A DNA stretch of 64,000 nucleotides from Rachicladosporium sp. CCFEE 5018 (taxonomy: Eukaryota > Ascomycota > Dothideomycetes > Cladosporiales > Cladosporiaceae). A program made the translations under genes and the position numbers. Positions 62,658 to 64,000 of this stretch are shown piece by piece; the stretch's first letter is position 1; each line of letters begins with the position of its first letter. The notes below the pieces were generated by a model. The model saw nothing but the letters and a program-made list of their open reading frames with translations. It was not told where the DNA came from and made no database searches. The stretch covers positions 117,081 to 181,080 of the forward strand of contig KZ111166.1 of assembly GCA_002077045.2 (NCBI GenBank), written 5' to 3'.

Positions 62658-64000
62658 CTACAAAGTCGACTTCCACCCTCCCTCTGCTTCGAACACCTTC
62701 CCAACACTCTTGCTCACGGCGAGCAAATGTCTATCGCGATAACGTGGCGCTACTAGCGAGACGCCAACGGGCATGCCGTGACTTCCTGCAAAGCCAGGTA
62801 CATTCACAACAGGAGTGTGTAGCGCCTACACATGAGTCAGCTCTCATCTCATATATCCTCTCGCAATGCTGCCACTTATCGTCCACATCGTACAAAACGC
62901 CGCACTCCCCATACACCCAATCCCTTCGGGCGCCTCATCAGGCACACTTGGCGTGATCACCGCCGCGTATCGCCCCAGGATCTCGTCCACGACCGGCCTT
63001 GCAACCGCAATACGATCAAAAGCTTCGAGCTGAGCTTTCCTGGTGATCTTTTCCGAGTTCTCCACGTGTCCCACGAGATGTGAGGAGATCTGGGATCTGT
63101 CAACTGTGTACTCGGGTAAGAAAGCGGTGCGTCCATCGGACGAGAGGACTGTGGCGTGCCATTTGGGGAGATCGTCCAGGGAAGAGGGCATGGACAGCTC
63201 GGTGACTTCAGCACCGTGGGCGCGGAGGAGATCTACGGCTTTGGAGAGGGCTGCTTCGCCGCCGGAGCCGATCTTGGGCCAGACGACGGTTTTGAGGATG
63301 GCGAATTTGGCGCCTTTGAGCTCGAAGGCACTGGTCGGCGGTGGAGTGTCGTCGTGGATGGCGAAGACGTCCGCGAGAAGCTCGAGATCGGCCACAGAGC
63401 GTCCGTACCAGCCTAGAGTATCGAGGATGAGGGAGTAGACTCTCTGACCTTCACGTGTCACAGAACCCCAGGTCGGTTTGAAAGCGAAAATGCCGTTGTA
63501 GGAGCCTGGCCGAATGACGGAACCGCCTGTCTGCGTGCCTAGGGCTATGGGAGCTTGGAAGTCGGCTACGACTGCGCCTGACCCGGAAGATGAGCCGCCT
63601 GGTGTTCGGTTGGGGTCGTGAGGGTTGTGCGTCTTGGAGCCGATGGTCGTAGCTGCGAACTCGGTCGTGACTGTCTTGCCTATGATCAGGGCGCCTGAAG
63701 CTCGAAGGATTTGAACTGAGCCTGCGTCTAGAGATGGATGGTTGGAGGTGTAAAGAGGCCAGTTGAATTGAGTCGGCATGTCTTTAGTGAAGATCACATC
63801 CTTCACGGCTATGGCCACTCCATGGAGTGGTCCTCGTTGGTCCGGTGGAACGGCGTCAAGTGCTTTAGCTTGGGAGAGAACGTAGTCAACGTCGAGATGG
63901 GCCCAGGCTTGTACTGCTTCGTCGCGTGCGTTGATGCGGGCGAGAAGAGAACGGACGTAGGTCTCGACTAAGACGTCGCCCGACTTGATCACCGCTTGGG
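62658..64000 (-). CDS. Amidase-signature enzyme (copy C), N-terminus outside window, damaged splice donor
   Basis: Main exon 62880-64000 and 3' exon 62658-62825. Family core is present: LHGVAIAVKDVI (catalytic Lys), TPGGSSSGSGAVVADFQAPIALGTQTGGS (Ser-cis-Ser), FAFKPTWGSV, then AVITPSVPDEAPEGIG. The 3' exon would add TPVVNVPGFAGSHGMPVGVSLVAP and a GGWKSTL end. The intron between them begins ATAAGT instead of the GTAAGT in copy B (C to T at 62879 on the plus strand). Unspliced, the protein ends after about 12 extra residues (ISGSIARGYMR), losing the last 55 residues or so. Hydrolyses amide bonds; substrate unknown. The start lies right of the window. Confidence 0.8.

Overview
The window is nuclear DNA of a filamentous ascomycete. 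Genes are broken by many 50-76 nt spliceosomal introns (GT..AG, CTAAC or CTGAC-like branch points), coding density is moderate, and both strands are used. Core genes (ATP1, RPB7, TAF7, a PXMP4-type peroxisomal protein) lie among secreted hydrolases and lineage-restricted orphans. I infer a dothideomycete (Capnodiales/Mycosphaerellales-like) from gene style; this is not proven. Two runs of exactly 100 N (16215-16314 and 53173-53272) are scaffold gaps, so the order of the three contigs depends on scaffolding.

Layout. 1-7328 (block A): 5' tip of an ATP1 copy, an MPO1-like gene, a secreted SGNH hydrolase, an ML-domain protein and an ankyrin gene that breaks off at 7328. 7329-24100: single-copy genes (two orphans, a CE5 cutinase-like esterase, a secreted repeat-rich protein, a tail-anchored glycogen-binding-domain protein, a gap-truncated protein, a single-TM protein, RPB7 and others). 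24123-34176 (block B): complete ATP1, MPO1-like, ML protein, ankyrin protein, TAF7 and the 3' part of an amidase, which runs directly into a decayed polysaccharide-deacetylase gene (34177-34765). 34766-60360: orphans, a coiled-coil protein, an S53 peptidase, a decayed carboxylesterase, PXMP4-like, a C2H2 factor, a siderophore-type MFS transporter, a decayed SDR reductase and an EthD protein. 60361-64000 (block C): the missing 3' end of an ankyrin gene, a second TAF7 and a second amidase.

The main result is structural. Block A stops and block C starts at the same nucleotide of the ankyrin gene (equivalent to 31300 in block B). Together they form one copy of the B block, split by about 53 kb that itself contains B. 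The two outer ends of those 53 kb (60360 and 7329) also look as if they once belonged together, because they join into one plausible open exon of another gene. The exchange is base-conservative with a shared 1-bp G. This fits integration of a 53-kb circle, or a reciprocal exchange whose two products were scaffolded together.

The duplicated blocks are mosaics. ATP1/MPO1 5' DNA, the ankyrin gene with its upstream DNA, and TAF7 are nearly identical including introns and non-coding DNA, while the ML genes and amidases between and beside them have clearly diverged. Several other genes are decaying (carboxylesterase, SDR, deacetylase, and the splice donor of one amidase). I see no CRISPR array, rRNA, transposon with a recognisable transposase, or secondary-metabolite cluster.
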